Shown here one piece after another: positions 45,439 through 53,784 of a stretch of DNA of 64,000 nt (its first letter is position 1; each line of letters begins with the position of its first letter). The stretch is taken from positions 1,553,501 to 1,617,500 of the forward strand of contig JADJJT010000001.1 of assembly GCA_016706405.1 (NCBI GenBank), in the 5' to 3' direction. This DNA is from Sphingobacteriales bacterium (GTDB lineage: Bacteria; Bacteroidota; Bacteroidia; Chitinophagales; UBA2359). The notes below the pieces were generated by a model. The model ran no database searches. It was not told the origin of the DNA and saw nothing but the letters and a program-made list of their open reading frames with translations. Both the position numbers and the translations under genes were made by a program.

Positions 45439-45861
45439 ATGCTACCTATTACCTATAAGTCAAAAAAGGATGCCGCTTTGTGGATTGTAATATCAATACC
45501 ATTGTTTATAAATACATTTTTAATGATAGTATTAAAAGAATGGCTCGGTTTGGCAATTGTAGGTTTGGTGGGCTTGTTTATTGTCAGCCTTTTTAAAAGT
45601 ACCTATTACACCATTTACCCTAACGGAAAATTAAAAATAGTGTGTTCGTTTTTTCGTAAAACAATAGATATTAAGCAAATAACCGTGGCAAAGCGAAGTA
45701 ACTCTTTATTATCGGGGCCAGCTTTATCGCTCGACAGGATGGAAATAGTGTATAATTTGGGCAAACGAATAATTATTTCGCCCGAGAACCCCGAAAAATT
45801 TGTTGCCGACCTAAAAAAACACCATCCGCAAATTGTTTATCCGGATGAAAAAGCGCTCTAA
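45439..45861 (+). CDS. Membrane-anchored bacterial PH-domain protein (DUF1200/bPH_4-like)
   Basis: This 140-residue protein starts MLPITYKSKKDAALWIVISI. Two TM helices form a hairpin (about residues 11-32 and 37-52). A short beta-rich domain then runs from STYYTIYPNGKLKIVCSFF to YNLGKRIIISPENPEKFVAD. This matches the small PH-like family often found as stand-alone genes in Bacteroidota; the role is unknown, possibly membrane or stress related. The end overlaps the rnhB start codon region by 17 bp, so the two genes are likely translationally coupled. Confidence 0.7.
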   Translation: MLPITYKSKKDAALWIVISIPLFINTFLMIVLKEWLGLAIVGLVGLFIVSLFKSTYYTIYPNGKLKIVCSFFRKTIDIKQITVAKRSNSLLSGPALSLDRMEIVYNLGKRIIISPENPEKFVADLKKHHPQIVYPDEKAL

Positions 45862-46468
45862 AAAAGATATCCCTCCTTTATTGGCCTTTGCCAACCCCCA
45901 CCCTGCTGTTATTGAAGCCGGATGCGACGAGGCCGGGCGCGGCTGTTTGGCTGGCCCCGTATATGCCGCTGCAGTAGTTTTGCCTAAAAATTTTTTTCAT
46001 GCCCAGTTAGCCGACTCCAAAACGCTATTGCCCGCCGTGCGGCAAACCTTGCGCAACTATATTCAAGCAAACGCCATTGCTTGGGCAGTAGCCAGTTGTA
46101 CCCCCGCCGAAATTGACCAACACAATATATTATGGGCATCGGTTTTGGCTATGCACCGCGCCATCGATGCCTTGCCACAGCAACACCGCCCCAGCCATTT
46201 GCTTATAGATGGCAACAAGTTTAAGCCCTACCCTTACACACCACATACCTGTATTATTGGCGGCGATGCTACTTATGCTGCCATTGCCGCCGCTGCTGTT
46301 TTGGCTAAAACCTACCGCGACGATTACATGCTGCAACTACACGAGCAATACCCACAATACAACTTTAATACCAATATGGGTTACCCCACAAAAGCGCACC
46401 GGCAAGCTATAGCACAATTTGGAATTACACCACACCACCGATTGACGTTTACTTTGCTGCCCAAATAA
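45845..46468 (+). CDS. rnhB: Ribonuclease HII
   Basis: This 207-residue enzyme removes the RNA part of RNA-DNA hybrids, including single misincorporated ribonucleotides. The catalytic motif EAGCDEAGRGCLAGPVYAAA gives the first Asp-Glu pair. Further conserved pieces are LADSKTLLPAVRQTLRNYI, HLLIDGNKF (third acid) and AAAVLAKTYRDDYM (fourth acid). The frame is open from a TTG at 45833, but the ATG at 45845 is the more likely start. It overlaps the PH-domain gene by 17 bp. Length and motifs fit a full functional RNase HII. Confidence 0.95.
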   Translation: MKKRSKKDIPPLLAFANPHPAVIEAGCDEAGRGCLAGPVYAAAVVLPKNFFHAQLADSKTLLPAVRQTLRNYIQANAIAWAVASCTPAEIDQHNILWASVLAMHRAIDALPQQHRPSHLLIDGNKFKPYPYTPHTCIIGGDATYAAIAAAAVLAKTYRDDYMLQLHEQYPQYNFNTNMGYPTKAHRQAIAQFGITPHHRLTFTLLPK

Positions 46469-46793
46469 AAATAAAATATTTAAAGTACCCGCTTGGGGGC
46501 AAAAGCTTTAAAATACAACAGGTTTTTTTTAGGACAAACTACCTCTTCTAAAAATAATTTGTTTAATTTTGTCCTGCTATTTTATTATAGCCAAGCCTTT
46601 TTTTAATTTCAGATTGATACCAATACAAACATCAATTAGTTGAACTCAATTAATTTTTACCGGAGAAGTTTTTCTCTGAACAACATCATTTTTCCGGAAA
46701 TAACATGCTTCTAGTTCCGGATATTTTAAGGCAAATACAAACAACCCATCAACCACATCTTATTTATAAATAACAAACAAAGCCCTTTTTATT
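46469..46793. other. Intergenic region upstream of parB, no parA
   Basis: AT-rich, with two TCCGGA sites near 46691 and 46715. No ParA-like frame or parS-like palindrome was spotted by eye. Confidence 0.45.
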
Positions 46794-47768
46794 TTGGCAA
46801 ATCCAAACAAAGAAAACAAAAATAATAATAGTAATACCCCTACCCCCAATAAAGGCGGCGCAAAACGCAAAGAGGCCTTGGGTATGGGTATCAGAGCCTT
46901 GCTCGATAATTTTAACGCCCACAACACCGACGAGCAACAAGCACCTTTTACCGAAAAACAGGTGCTTAATACTATTATAAATATCAACATATCGGCAATT
47001 GAGGTCAATCCTTTCCAACCGCGCACCAATTTTGACGAGGCGGCCTTGGCTGAGCTTGCACAATCGTTGCTAACACATGGCGTAGTGCAACCCATTACCG
47101 TAAGAGCTATGGAAAATGGCAAATACCAACTTATATCGGGCGAGCGGCGTTTTAGGGCTGCCCAGTTAGCCGGCCTCAGCCAATTACCCGCCTATATACG
47201 CGCCGCCAACGACCAAGAACTGCTCGAAATTGCCTTGATAGAAAATATTCAGCGCCAAGACCTTAACCCGCTTGAAATTGCCCGCTCGTATCAACGCCTT
47301 TTAGACGAGTGTAATTTGGTACAAGAAGAATTGGCCGCGCGCGTAAGCAAACCCCGCCCAACAGTAGCACATTACCTAAATTTGCTAAAACTGCCCCCCG
47401 AAATTCAGCGCGGTATTGCTGACAGTAAAATTTCGATGGGCCATGCCAAAGCACTTAGCGGTGTTTCGCAGGTTGAATTGGTTTTAGACATGTATCATCG
47501 GATTATAAAGCAAGGGCTATCGGTGCGGCAAGTAGAGGCGTGGAAGCAAAGCTTAGCTGGAGCAAACTCCGGAAATGAAAACCAAGTAAAAACATCCGGA
47601 AAAAAACCAAACTTATCTGTCCATTTCCAAAAACTACAAACCGATTTATCAAAACGTTGGGAAACAAAAGTTGAGTTTAAATGCGAAAAATCAGGCAAAG
47701 GCCAAATGGTGATTCATTTTACCGACGACAACGATTTTAACCGGATTTTAGATGCCATTAATAGTTAG
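46794..47768 (+). CDS. parB: ParB/Spo0J family chromosome partitioning protein
   Basis: This 324-residue protein loads at parS sites and slides on DNA as a CTP-dependent clamp to help segregate the chromosome. After a low-complexity N terminus (NKENKNNNSNTPTPNKGG) and the conserved KEALGMGIRALL come the CTP-binding motifs: IEVNPFQPRTNFDE, GVVQPITVRAME, LISGERRFRAAQLAGL and ALIENIQRQDLNPLEIA. A helix-turn-helix (QEELAARVSKPRPTVAHYL) and a C-terminal dimerisation region follow. The start is a TTG at 46794. No parA lies upstream in this window, unlike the usual pairing; DUF5683 follows 38 bp later, as expected in Bacteroidota. Confidence 0.93.
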   Translation: MANPNKENKNNNSNTPTPNKGGAKRKEALGMGIRALLDNFNAHNTDEQQAPFTEKQVLNTIININISAIEVNPFQPRTNFDEAALAELAQSLLTHGVVQPITVRAMENGKYQLISGERRFRAAQLAGLSQLPAYIRAANDQELLEIALIENIQRQDLNPLEIARSYQRLLDECNLVQEELAARVSKPRPTVAHYLNLLKLPPEIQRGIADSKISMGHAKALSGVSQVELVLDMYHRIIKQGLSVRQVEAWKQSLAGANSGNENQVKTSGKKPNLSVHFQKLQTDLSKRWETKVEFKCEKSGKGQMVIHFTDDNDFNRILDAINS

Positions 47769-47806
47769 TAAAAACTTAAAAAAACAAAACGGCGAATGTT
47801 AGTTGT

Positions 47807-48871
47807 ATGATGAACCGCTGCCTTTACTGCTGTTACAATTGTAAATTAGCATTTAACCACCTAACTGTCATTATTACTATTGGCTGTGTTTTTTGGCTCA
47901 TGGGGTCAAATACAGCAATAGGCCAAAATAATACCATAAAAGGGGCTGTTATAACCCGCGATACAACTGGCGTGGCAACAACCGATTCAATTAGAGTTGC
48001 CAAACAACAAAAAAAATCAAAACCTTTTTTTTCCCCTGCACTAAAGGCTGCCACTTGGGCATTATTGCCCGGCGCCGGCCATATTTACAACAAACAATAC
48101 CTAAAAGCGGGTATTTACTCGGTTGGTACGGTTACAATGGCGGGCTATACCGTGCAAAAATGGAATAATTATGCAGCCGCCCGCAACAATTATTTAGCCG
48201 CTTATTACGCTGGTGCCGATGCCGCCACATTGCAACCCCTCTTTGTCCAAAAAGTTGAGGCCAAAAAGCCTTATAGCACCGCCTTAGGTTTAACTATTGC
48301 CCTGCATAGTGTTAATGTTTTAGATGCCTACATTAGCCAATTAGCCAAAAAAGATACCAAAAAGCACTCGCCTACCCGCGCAGGCTATTACTCGGGTATT
48401 TTGCCCGGATTAGGTCAGGCTTACAATAGGCAGTATGTAAAAATTCCGTTTATTTATATTGGCTTAGCTGCCGGTGGGTATTGGTTTTACGAAAGCAAAC
48501 GGCAGTTTTTACGCTATACCGATGCCTATCTTTACAAAACCTACGGTTATAGTTATGACTCCCCCGACCCCTTGCTTCTTCAATACTACGATGCACAAAG
48601 TTTGCTCATATACCGCCGTGCTTACCAACAACAAATTGAACTCTCAATAATTATAACATCAGTTTGGTATATGTTAAACATTGCCGATGCCGTTGTATTT
48701 GCCCACTTGAAAGATTTTGATATAAGCAACGATTTAAGTTTTACTGTGCGGCCTACCTTGTTGCCTCTGTCTGAAAATTATAATAGAAAGAACCATAGTA
48801 TTGCCAATAACAGTGGAGCGTTTTTTGCCTCAGTAACACCTGGTTTGCAAGTTCATTTGAATATACGTTAA
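47807..48871 (+). CDS. DUF5683 membrane protein
   Basis: This 354-residue protein has an N-terminal hydrophobic segment (LTVIITIGCVFWLMG). Two copies of a motif pair glycines with an aromatic core: ALLPGAGHIYNKQYLKAG near residue 85, and GILPGLGQAYNRQYVKIPF near residue 205, each followed by TM-like helices (YIGLAAGGYWFYE and ITSVWYMLNIADAVVF). That duplication is characteristic of DUF5683 proteins. The function is unknown, but the family is repeatedly found beside parB in Bacteroidota, suggesting a link to cell division or envelope work (inference). Its start ATG lies 38 bp after parB, so co-transcription is likely. Confidence 0.8.
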   Translation: MMNRCLYCCYNCKLAFNHLTVIITIGCVFWLMGSNTAIGQNNTIKGAVITRDTTGVATTDSIRVAKQQKKSKPFFSPALKAATWALLPGAGHIYNKQYLKAGIYSVGTVTMAGYTVQKWNNYAAARNNYLAAYYAGADAATLQPLFVQKVEAKKPYSTALGLTIALHSVNVLDAYISQLAKKDTKKHSPTRAGYYSGILPGLGQAYNRQYVKIPFIYIGLAAGGYWFYESKRQFLRYTDAYLYKTYGYSYDSPDPLLLQYYDAQSLLIYRRAYQQQIELSIIITSVWYMLNIADAVVFAHLKDFDISNDLSFTVRPTLLPLSENYNRKNHSIANNSGAFFASVTPGLQVHLNIR

Positions 48872-49052
48872 ACCCAAACAGTAGTTTTACATTTTAGGCT
48901 CAAGCAGGGTGTAAAGTTATGGCAACAATGACCCAAGTATATTTTTTATTCTTACTTATTTGTATTTTGATGCAAGTTTACTGAATGATTTGTAATTTGC
49001 AGCCTAAATAGTTAGAAGCACCCCTTTTGTTTTACTTTTTATTTTTAAATGT

Positions 49053-49796
49053 ATGCAGTTTTTGCATTTATTTGTTTTTTGGCTTTGGCAAAATGGCAGC
49101 CCTGTAACCCCACCAGCTACTAATTTACCACCTGTATCTACTACTCAAGTGGCACTGCCCGCCGCCACCGAAACGGTAGCCGAGCTATCGGTTTTAGATT
49201 TGCTTTGGAAAGGTGGAATTGTAATGATTCCTATTGTGTTGCTATCAATATGGGCTATTTATTTAATTGTCGAACGTTTTATTTACATTAATAAAAATGC
49301 CAGCATAAACCACAATTTAGTGCCAACCCTGCGCAACCATTTACAACAAGGGCATTTGGCCGAGGCACGGCAAGCCTGCGAAAATCAAAATTCGAGCTTA
49401 GGTCGTATTTTAAACCAAGGTTTAGGCTTAATAGGATTTAAATTTTCGGACATTGAAAACTCAATAACCGACCAGGCCGATATTGAAGTGGCAAAAATGG
49501 AGCAAAACTTAGGCTATTTGGGTGTTATTGCCGGAATTGCCCCTATGCTGGGCTTTGTGGGCACAATTTCAGGTATCATCCGGATTTTTTACGATATTTC
49601 GCTGCAAGATAATATTAGTATTGGCATTATAGCCGGAGGTTTATATGAAAAAATGATTACCTCGGGCGCGGGCTTAATAGTTGGCTTAATGGCCTATGCC
49701 GGATATCACCTGCTACAAGCTAAAATTGACCGCTTCGCTTTACACATTCAAGAAAAAACGCTGCAATTTAAATCTATTCTTCAACAGCGGGTATAG
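49053..49796 (+). CDS. exbB: MotA/TolQ/ExbB proton channel family protein
   Basis: This 247-residue inner-membrane protein has three TM helices. The first is GGIVMIPIVLLSIWAIYLIV. The second and third flank the channel core, with YLGVIAGIAPMLGFVGTISG followed by IIRIFYDISLQDN, and then GLYEKMITSGAGLIVGLMAY. The cytoplasmic loop between the first two includes LRNHLQQGHLAEARQACENQ. With ExbD (next gene, 72 bp later) it uses the proton gradient to power TonB-dependent uptake or a Tol-like system. The N-terminal 50 residues are Pro/Thr rich (SPVTPPATNLPPVSTTQV), unlike enterobacterial ExbB. No tonB gene follows in this cluster. Confidence 0.92.
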   Translation: MQFLHLFVFWLWQNGSPVTPPATNLPPVSTTQVALPAATETVAELSVLDLLWKGGIVMIPIVLLSIWAIYLIVERFIYINKNASINHNLVPTLRNHLQQGHLAEARQACENQNSSLGRILNQGLGLIGFKFSDIENSITDQADIEVAKMEQNLGYLGVIAGIAPMLGFVGTISGIIRIFYDISLQDNISIGIIAGGLYEKMITSGAGLIVGLMAYAGYHLLQAKIDRFALHIQEKTLQFKSILQQRV

Positions 49797-49868
49797 TATA
49801 GTTATACCGTTCATTTTAGTGCACCCACCTCATCAACTAAAAATTACGATACCCATACAACAACACCC

Positions 49869-50264
49869 ATGAAACTTAAACGCCGACATAAATTCAGGGC
49901 CGAAGTAGCAACTGCATCGTTAAACGACATTATGTTTTTTTTGCTGTTGTTTTTTCTAATTATTGCTACTGTTGTAAACCCAAATGTAATTAAAATATTA
50001 CTGCCAAAATCAGACAGTAACCAAACACTTAGCAAAAAACAGATATCGCTAACTATTACCGCCGATAAAACCTATTTTTTAGACAAAGAGCCTGTTAGTT
50101 TTCAACAACTTGAACCCAAATTAATGGAAGCCACCAAAGGTATTACCGACCCTACCGTAGTATTGCGCTTAGACCGCAACTTAACTATGCAAGACTTAGT
50201 TGATGTGATGTCGTTGGGTAGCCGCTTAAAAATTAAAATGGTGTTGGCAACAGGTAAAACGTAA
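49869..50264 (+). CDS. exbD: ExbD/TolR family biopolymer transport protein
   Basis: This 131-residue protein starts MKLKRRHKFRAEVATASLND. It has one TM helix (IMFFLLLFFLIIATVVNPNV) with the conserved Asp just before it (LNDIMFF), which carries protons with ExbB. The periplasmic domain has ISLTITADKTYFLDKEPVSF and TDPTVVLRLDRNLTMQDLVD. Length and domain order are standard for ExbD/TolR. It is co-transcribed with the upstream exbB-like gene and ends with its own terminator. A role in powering TonB-dependent receptors is consistent with the receptor at the right end of this window, though that one is far away. Confidence 0.92.
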   Translation: MKLKRRHKFRAEVATASLNDIMFFLLLFFLIIATVVNPNVIKILLPKSDSNQTLSKKQISLTITADKTYFLDKEPVSFQQLEPKLMEATKGITDPTVVLRLDRNLTMQDLVDVMSLGSRLKIKMVLATGKT

Positions 50265-50298
50265 ACAATTTACTGCATTTAAAATTTAGATATATAAC

Positions 50299-50352
50299 AA
50301 ACCCTCCAGAGTTTATAACTTAAAATAAGTTTAAATTCCGGAGGGTTTATTT
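50299..50352 (+). terminator. Rho-independent terminator after exbD
   Basis: Imperfect stem AAACCCTCC (50299-50307) / GGAGGGTTT (50340-50348) with AT-rich extension inside, followed by T-rich sequence. The right arm includes TCCGGA. Confidence 0.7.
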
Positions 50353-50479
50353 GTTAATCCAAGAAACTGGGAAAAACAAAACAAGAACTAAATCATTAGA
50401 TCGGTCTTATCCGGATATATAAAATTTGACTACCCTTGTATAGTTTGTAGTTTTATATTATATTTTAGCTTTATAAGCA

Positions 50480-50701
50480 TTAGTATTCGTCTTCATTAAA
50501 CATGAAGTCCTCGTGGGTGGGGTAATCGGGCCATATATCTTCAATAGATTCGTAAAGTTCGCCTTCTTCTTCTAACTCTTGCAGGTTTTCAATTACCTCA
50601 ATAGGAGAACCCGAACGGATGGCGTAGTCTATTAGTTCATCTTTGGTGGCAGGCCAGGGGGCTTCTTCAAGGTGCGAGGCAAGTTCGAGAGTCCAAAACA
50701 T
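50480..50701 (-). CDS. DUF2795 family small acidic protein
   Basis: This 73-residue, strongly acidic protein carries the DUF2795 pattern: LASHLEEAPWPATKDELIDY, then RSGSPIEVIENLQELEEEGE, then LYESIEDIWPDYPTHEDF. The family is a small helical domain found widely in bacteria with no established function. The length matches the family. The long leader from a TATCTTTG box at 50897 to the ATG (about 190 nt) may carry regulation, though no riboswitch was recognised. Confidence 0.8.
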   Translation of the reverse strand: MFWTLELASHLEEAPWPATKDELIDYAIRSGSPIEVIENLQELEEEGELYESIEDIWPDYPTHEDFMFNEDEY

Positions 50702-50896
50702 AGTAATAAATAATAATTGTTTTTTAAATAAAGATGGTTGTTTGTTTGTTTAAGATAGTTGTTTGAAGCAGCAATTCAAGTATTTAATTGCGCTAAAGCT
50801 TATGCAAGGCCTAAACATTGTTAGATTTAAAAAAGTTCAATCAAATGGGTAAATTTTAAATAATTACAATAAAATTACATTTGTTTGTACAAGGCG

Positions 50897-50925
50897 CAAA
50901 GATAGTTTTATTTTGGCTTAGCAAA
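50897..50925 (-). promoter_or_regulatory. Possible promoter TTTG-N17-TATCTTTG
   Basis: On the minus strand TTTG (50925-50922), 17-bp spacer and TATCTTTG (50904-50897). The spacer is short by two or three bases. Confidence 0.35.
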
Positions 50926-50968
50926 AAGAAAATTTATCTTATCCGGAAAAATTTATGCCGGTGGTTGT

Positions 50969-52099
50969 TTACTGCAGCAGCAGTTCGGTCATAGCAGTTC
51001 TAATATCCGGCAATTTTGCTTTCATAATAACAGGTTGGGCAATTTTTTGCAGTAAAACCATATTGATATTTTCGGTTCTCTCTATTCCGGCAGAATCATT
51101 TTTTTTATCGTTGTGCATCCATGCCATAACGTCATTTATATTTTGTTCAATTAATTGCCGCGCTACAGAAAAAGCATTGGGGTATAGTTGTCGCAACGCC
51201 GTTATGGCGTTATTTGCCACTGTTTGATTTAAACCCGCTAACTGTACCGACAGTTTTAAGGCTATAGCCATACCTACCGCAACGGCTTCGCCGTGTAATA
51301 GGCTATTTGGGGGCAGTTGAGTTAAAGCCGCACTTTCTAAAGCGTGGCCTGCTGTGTGGCCAAAATTCAGCACTCTACGCTGATGATTTTCGTAGGGGTC
51401 GGCACTAACAATTTGTTGTTTTATAGCCACCGACAATTGAATTAGCTGCGTCCACTCCTCCGGATTTTCTGTTGTTGCCTCTAAAAATTTGGGCTGTACA
51501 AGCATTTGCCAATAATTTTGGTTGGCAATGAGGGCGTGTTTTAACATTTCGGCATAACCATTAAAAAGGTGGCGTTTGGGCAATGTTTTTAAAAAAACAG
51601 GGTCAATATAAATGCCTTGTGGTTGCCCAAACAGGCCAACAGCATTTTTTACGCCTTCAAAATCAATTCCTAATTTGCCGCCCACCGAGGCATCTACCAT
51701 AGCCAGTAAAGAGGTTGGTATTTGCACGTAGTTAAGGCCGCGTTTATAGGTTGCTGCAACAAAGCCGCCCAAATCGCCCACCACACCGCCGCCCAATAAT
51801 AGGGCAATAGTTTGCCTGCTTACCGATTTTTGAAGTAATTGATGCCACAGGCTTTGGCAGGTTTCGAGGGTTTTATGGGCTTCGCCATCCGGAAAAATGA
51901 GTAGTGGGGCAGATTTTAAGTCTGCAATTGTTTGGCTTAAAACCGGCCAGCAAAATGCTGCTGTTTGGGTATCGGCCAAAATAATAAACTGGTGCGTAGC
52001 TAAGTTTTTTTGTATATACTGGTTAAGCGCAGGCAAAGCATGGTTGCCAATTTCGGTTATTACTGTTATTGGTAGGGTATTTATAGGCAAGGGCGGCAT
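50969..52099 (-). CDS. aroB: 3-dehydroquinate synthase
   Basis: This 376-residue NAD- and metal-dependent enzyme makes 3-dehydroquinate in the shikimate pathway to aromatic amino acids. Visible motifs are the glycine-rich LLLGGGVVGDLGGFVAATYK, QIPTSLLAMVDASVGGKLGI, FNGYAEMLKHALI with the first metal Glu, and NFGHTAGHALESA and LLHGEAVAVGM with the metal-binding His residues. The protein is complete. It starts 9 bp after the cinA stop on the same strand, so the two genes form an operon. No other aro genes are near. Confidence 0.96.
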   Translation of the reverse strand: MPPLPINTLPITVITEIGNHALPALNQYIQKNLATHQFIILADTQTAAFCWPVLSQTIADLKSAPLLIFPDGEAHKTLETCQSLWHQLLQKSVSRQTIALLLGGGVVGDLGGFVAATYKRGLNYVQIPTSLLAMVDASVGGKLGIDFEGVKNAVGLFGQPQGIYIDPVFLKTLPKRHLFNGYAEMLKHALIANQNYWQMLVQPKFLEATTENPEEWTQLIQLSVAIKQQIVSADPYENHQRRVLNFGHTAGHALESAALTQLPPNSLLHGEAVAVGMAIALKLSVQLAGLNQTVANNAITALRQLYPNAFSVARQLIEQNINDVMAWMHNDKKNDSAGIERTENINMVLLQKIAQPVIMKAKLPDIRTAMTELLLQ

Positions 52100-52108
52100 A
52101 TTGCAAAA

Positions 52109-53356
52109 TTACAACAAACCCAATAATAAATGCCGCAAGAACACTAAACCATTTAAAACGGCCATTTTAGTATTTGTTTCGCGGTCGCGGGCGAACCTGT
52201 GCTTTATGGCATAACTGCCCTTTGGGCCTGCTACGGCTATCCAAACAGTGCCTACGGGGTTTGTGGGAGTGCCGCCATCGGGGCCTGCAACACCTGTTGT
52301 GGCAATGGCATAGGTGGTTTGCATAACCTTGCGAGCGCCGGTTGCCATGGCAAGGGCTGTTTCTTCGCTTACCGCGCCATATTTGTCGAGGGTGGTTTGG
52401 GGTACGTTTAAAAATTGTTGTTTTACCTCGTTGGCATACGCTACTATACTGCCTTTAAAATAGGCCGAACTGCCCGAAACATTAGTAATATAGGCTGCCA
52501 CTTGTCCTCCGGTGCAGCTTTCGGCGGTGCAAATGGTGGCTTTTGGGTCCAATAACAGTTGGCCGATGGTCGCTTCTAAGGTGTCGTTGTTGGTGCCAAA
52601 TTGCCATTTGGGGGCAAGAATGTCAGAGATTTTTTTGGCAAAACCATCCATCTCTTGCTGAAGTGCGGCGGCGTCGGTTCCCCATCCCGAGAGGCGCAGC
52701 CGTACAATGGCCAGCGAGGGCAAATAAGCTAATTTTATATGGTTTGGCAGGCTCTTTTCAACACCTTTTATTTCATCGGCAAGTAGCGATTCGCCTAATC
52801 CTGCGCACTGCAAAGTTTTATGTATTATAGTGGGCAGCTTAAATAACTTGGGCAGGCGCGGCAGCACTTCGTCAGTCATAATAGCTTTCATTTCGGAGGG
52901 CACACCCGGCATAGAAACGACTATTTTATTTTCTTTCTGAAAAAGCATGCCCACACACAAACCTTTGGTATTGTTGAGGATAGTACAATTATTTGGCAAC
53001 CATGCTAATTGTTCTACCGAAGGTAATTTGCGGAATTGGCGTTTGGCAAAATAAGCCTTCATTTGGGCTAAAACATCCGGATAAAGTATTAATTCGCTGC
53101 CAAAATAGTCGGCTAAAGCATTTTTGGTTAAATCGTCTTTGGTGGGGCCAAGTCCGCCAGTAATTAATACCACCTGGCTTTTTTTTAAAGCGCGGTCAAC
53201 GGTGGTTTTAATATCCTCGTGGTTGTCGCCGATGGCAATAATTTCGGCAACTTTAAAGCCTAAGATGCTTAGCTGTTCGGCCATCCACGAGGCGTTTGTG
53301 TTTACAACTTGGCCAATAAGCAGCTCATCGCCAATACAAATGAGAGTAGCTTCCAT
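52109..53356 (-). CDS. cinA: CinA family competence/damage-inducible protein (nicotinamide nucleotide deamidase-type)
   Basis: This 415-residue two-domain protein has an N-terminal molybdopterin-binding-like domain (COG1058; CIGDELLIGQVVNTNASWMA, TGGLGPTKDDLTKNALADY) and a C-terminal CinA/PncC domain (TICTAESCTGGQVAAYITN, TTGVAGPDGGTPTNPVGTVW). The family processes ADP-ribose and deamidates nicotinamide mononucleotide. The frame is open to 53383, but the extra MFVWFFCFF is not conserved and the ATG at 53356 (MEATLICIGDE) is the family start. Downstream aroB follows after 9 bp in an operon. Confidence 0.93.
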   Translation of the reverse strand: MEATLICIGDELLIGQVVNTNASWMAEQLSILGFKVAEIIAIGDNHEDIKTTVDRALKKSQVVLITGGLGPTKDDLTKNALADYFGSELILYPDVLAQMKAYFAKRQFRKLPSVEQLAWLPNNCTILNNTKGLCVGMLFQKENKIVVSMPGVPSEMKAIMTDEVLPRLPKLFKLPTIIHKTLQCAGLGESLLADEIKGVEKSLPNHIKLAYLPSLAIVRLRLSGWGTDAAALQQEMDGFAKKISDILAPKWQFGTNNDTLEATIGQLLLDPKATICTAESCTGGQVAAYITNVSGSSAYFKGSIVAYANEVKQQFLNVPQTTLDKYGAVSEETALAMATGARKVMQTTYAIATTGVAGPDGGTPTNPVGTVWIAVAGPKGSYAIKHRFARDRETNTKMAVLNGLVFLRHLLLGLL

Positions 53357-53784
53357 AAAAAAACAAAAAAACCATACAAACACAGAAAGGTTTACTTTGA
53401 AACCTCTATAAATTACGATAGGCTATCCGGCAAATTTTCGACAATCTTCAGTTAACAGAAGCACGCACTATATAATTGCCGCAATGGTGCCAATATGTAT
53501 CATGTTAGGTTCAACAAACGTGAATGTGCCTGTATGGTTGTGTAAAAGTAGGGTGTTTGTTTGAAACGGCCAAAAAAAATGACATTTTTTTTAAAATAAT
53601 TCTGGCTTCACTATTTATCCCTTCAACTAACTCGCAGAGAGGTAAAAAATTCGTTTTTCCGGAAACGGTTTAAACAGTTTTTAAGTCAATTTCAAGTTTG
53701 CGTCAGCGGGTAAAGTTCGGCGGGCAATGCGCAAATTAATGATTTTAAGGCTAACTACCTGTCTGCATTTGTTTGGCTATTTTT
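53357..53784. other. Intergenic region, no gene found
   Basis: About 430 bp between the cinA start and the vWA lipoprotein stop, with one TCCGGA near 53658. Only a very short minus-strand frame (INLRIARRTLPADANLKLT) was noticed; no start or support. Confidence 0.45.

Noticed and set aside
46469..48871. parS-type palindrome near parB
   Set aside because: No sequence resembling the usual GTTTCACGTGAAAC core was seen by eye; a motif search would be needed.
53357..53383. Nine-residue extension MFVWFFCFF of CinA
   Set aside because: Family starts at MEATLICIGDE; the extension is an in-frame accident.
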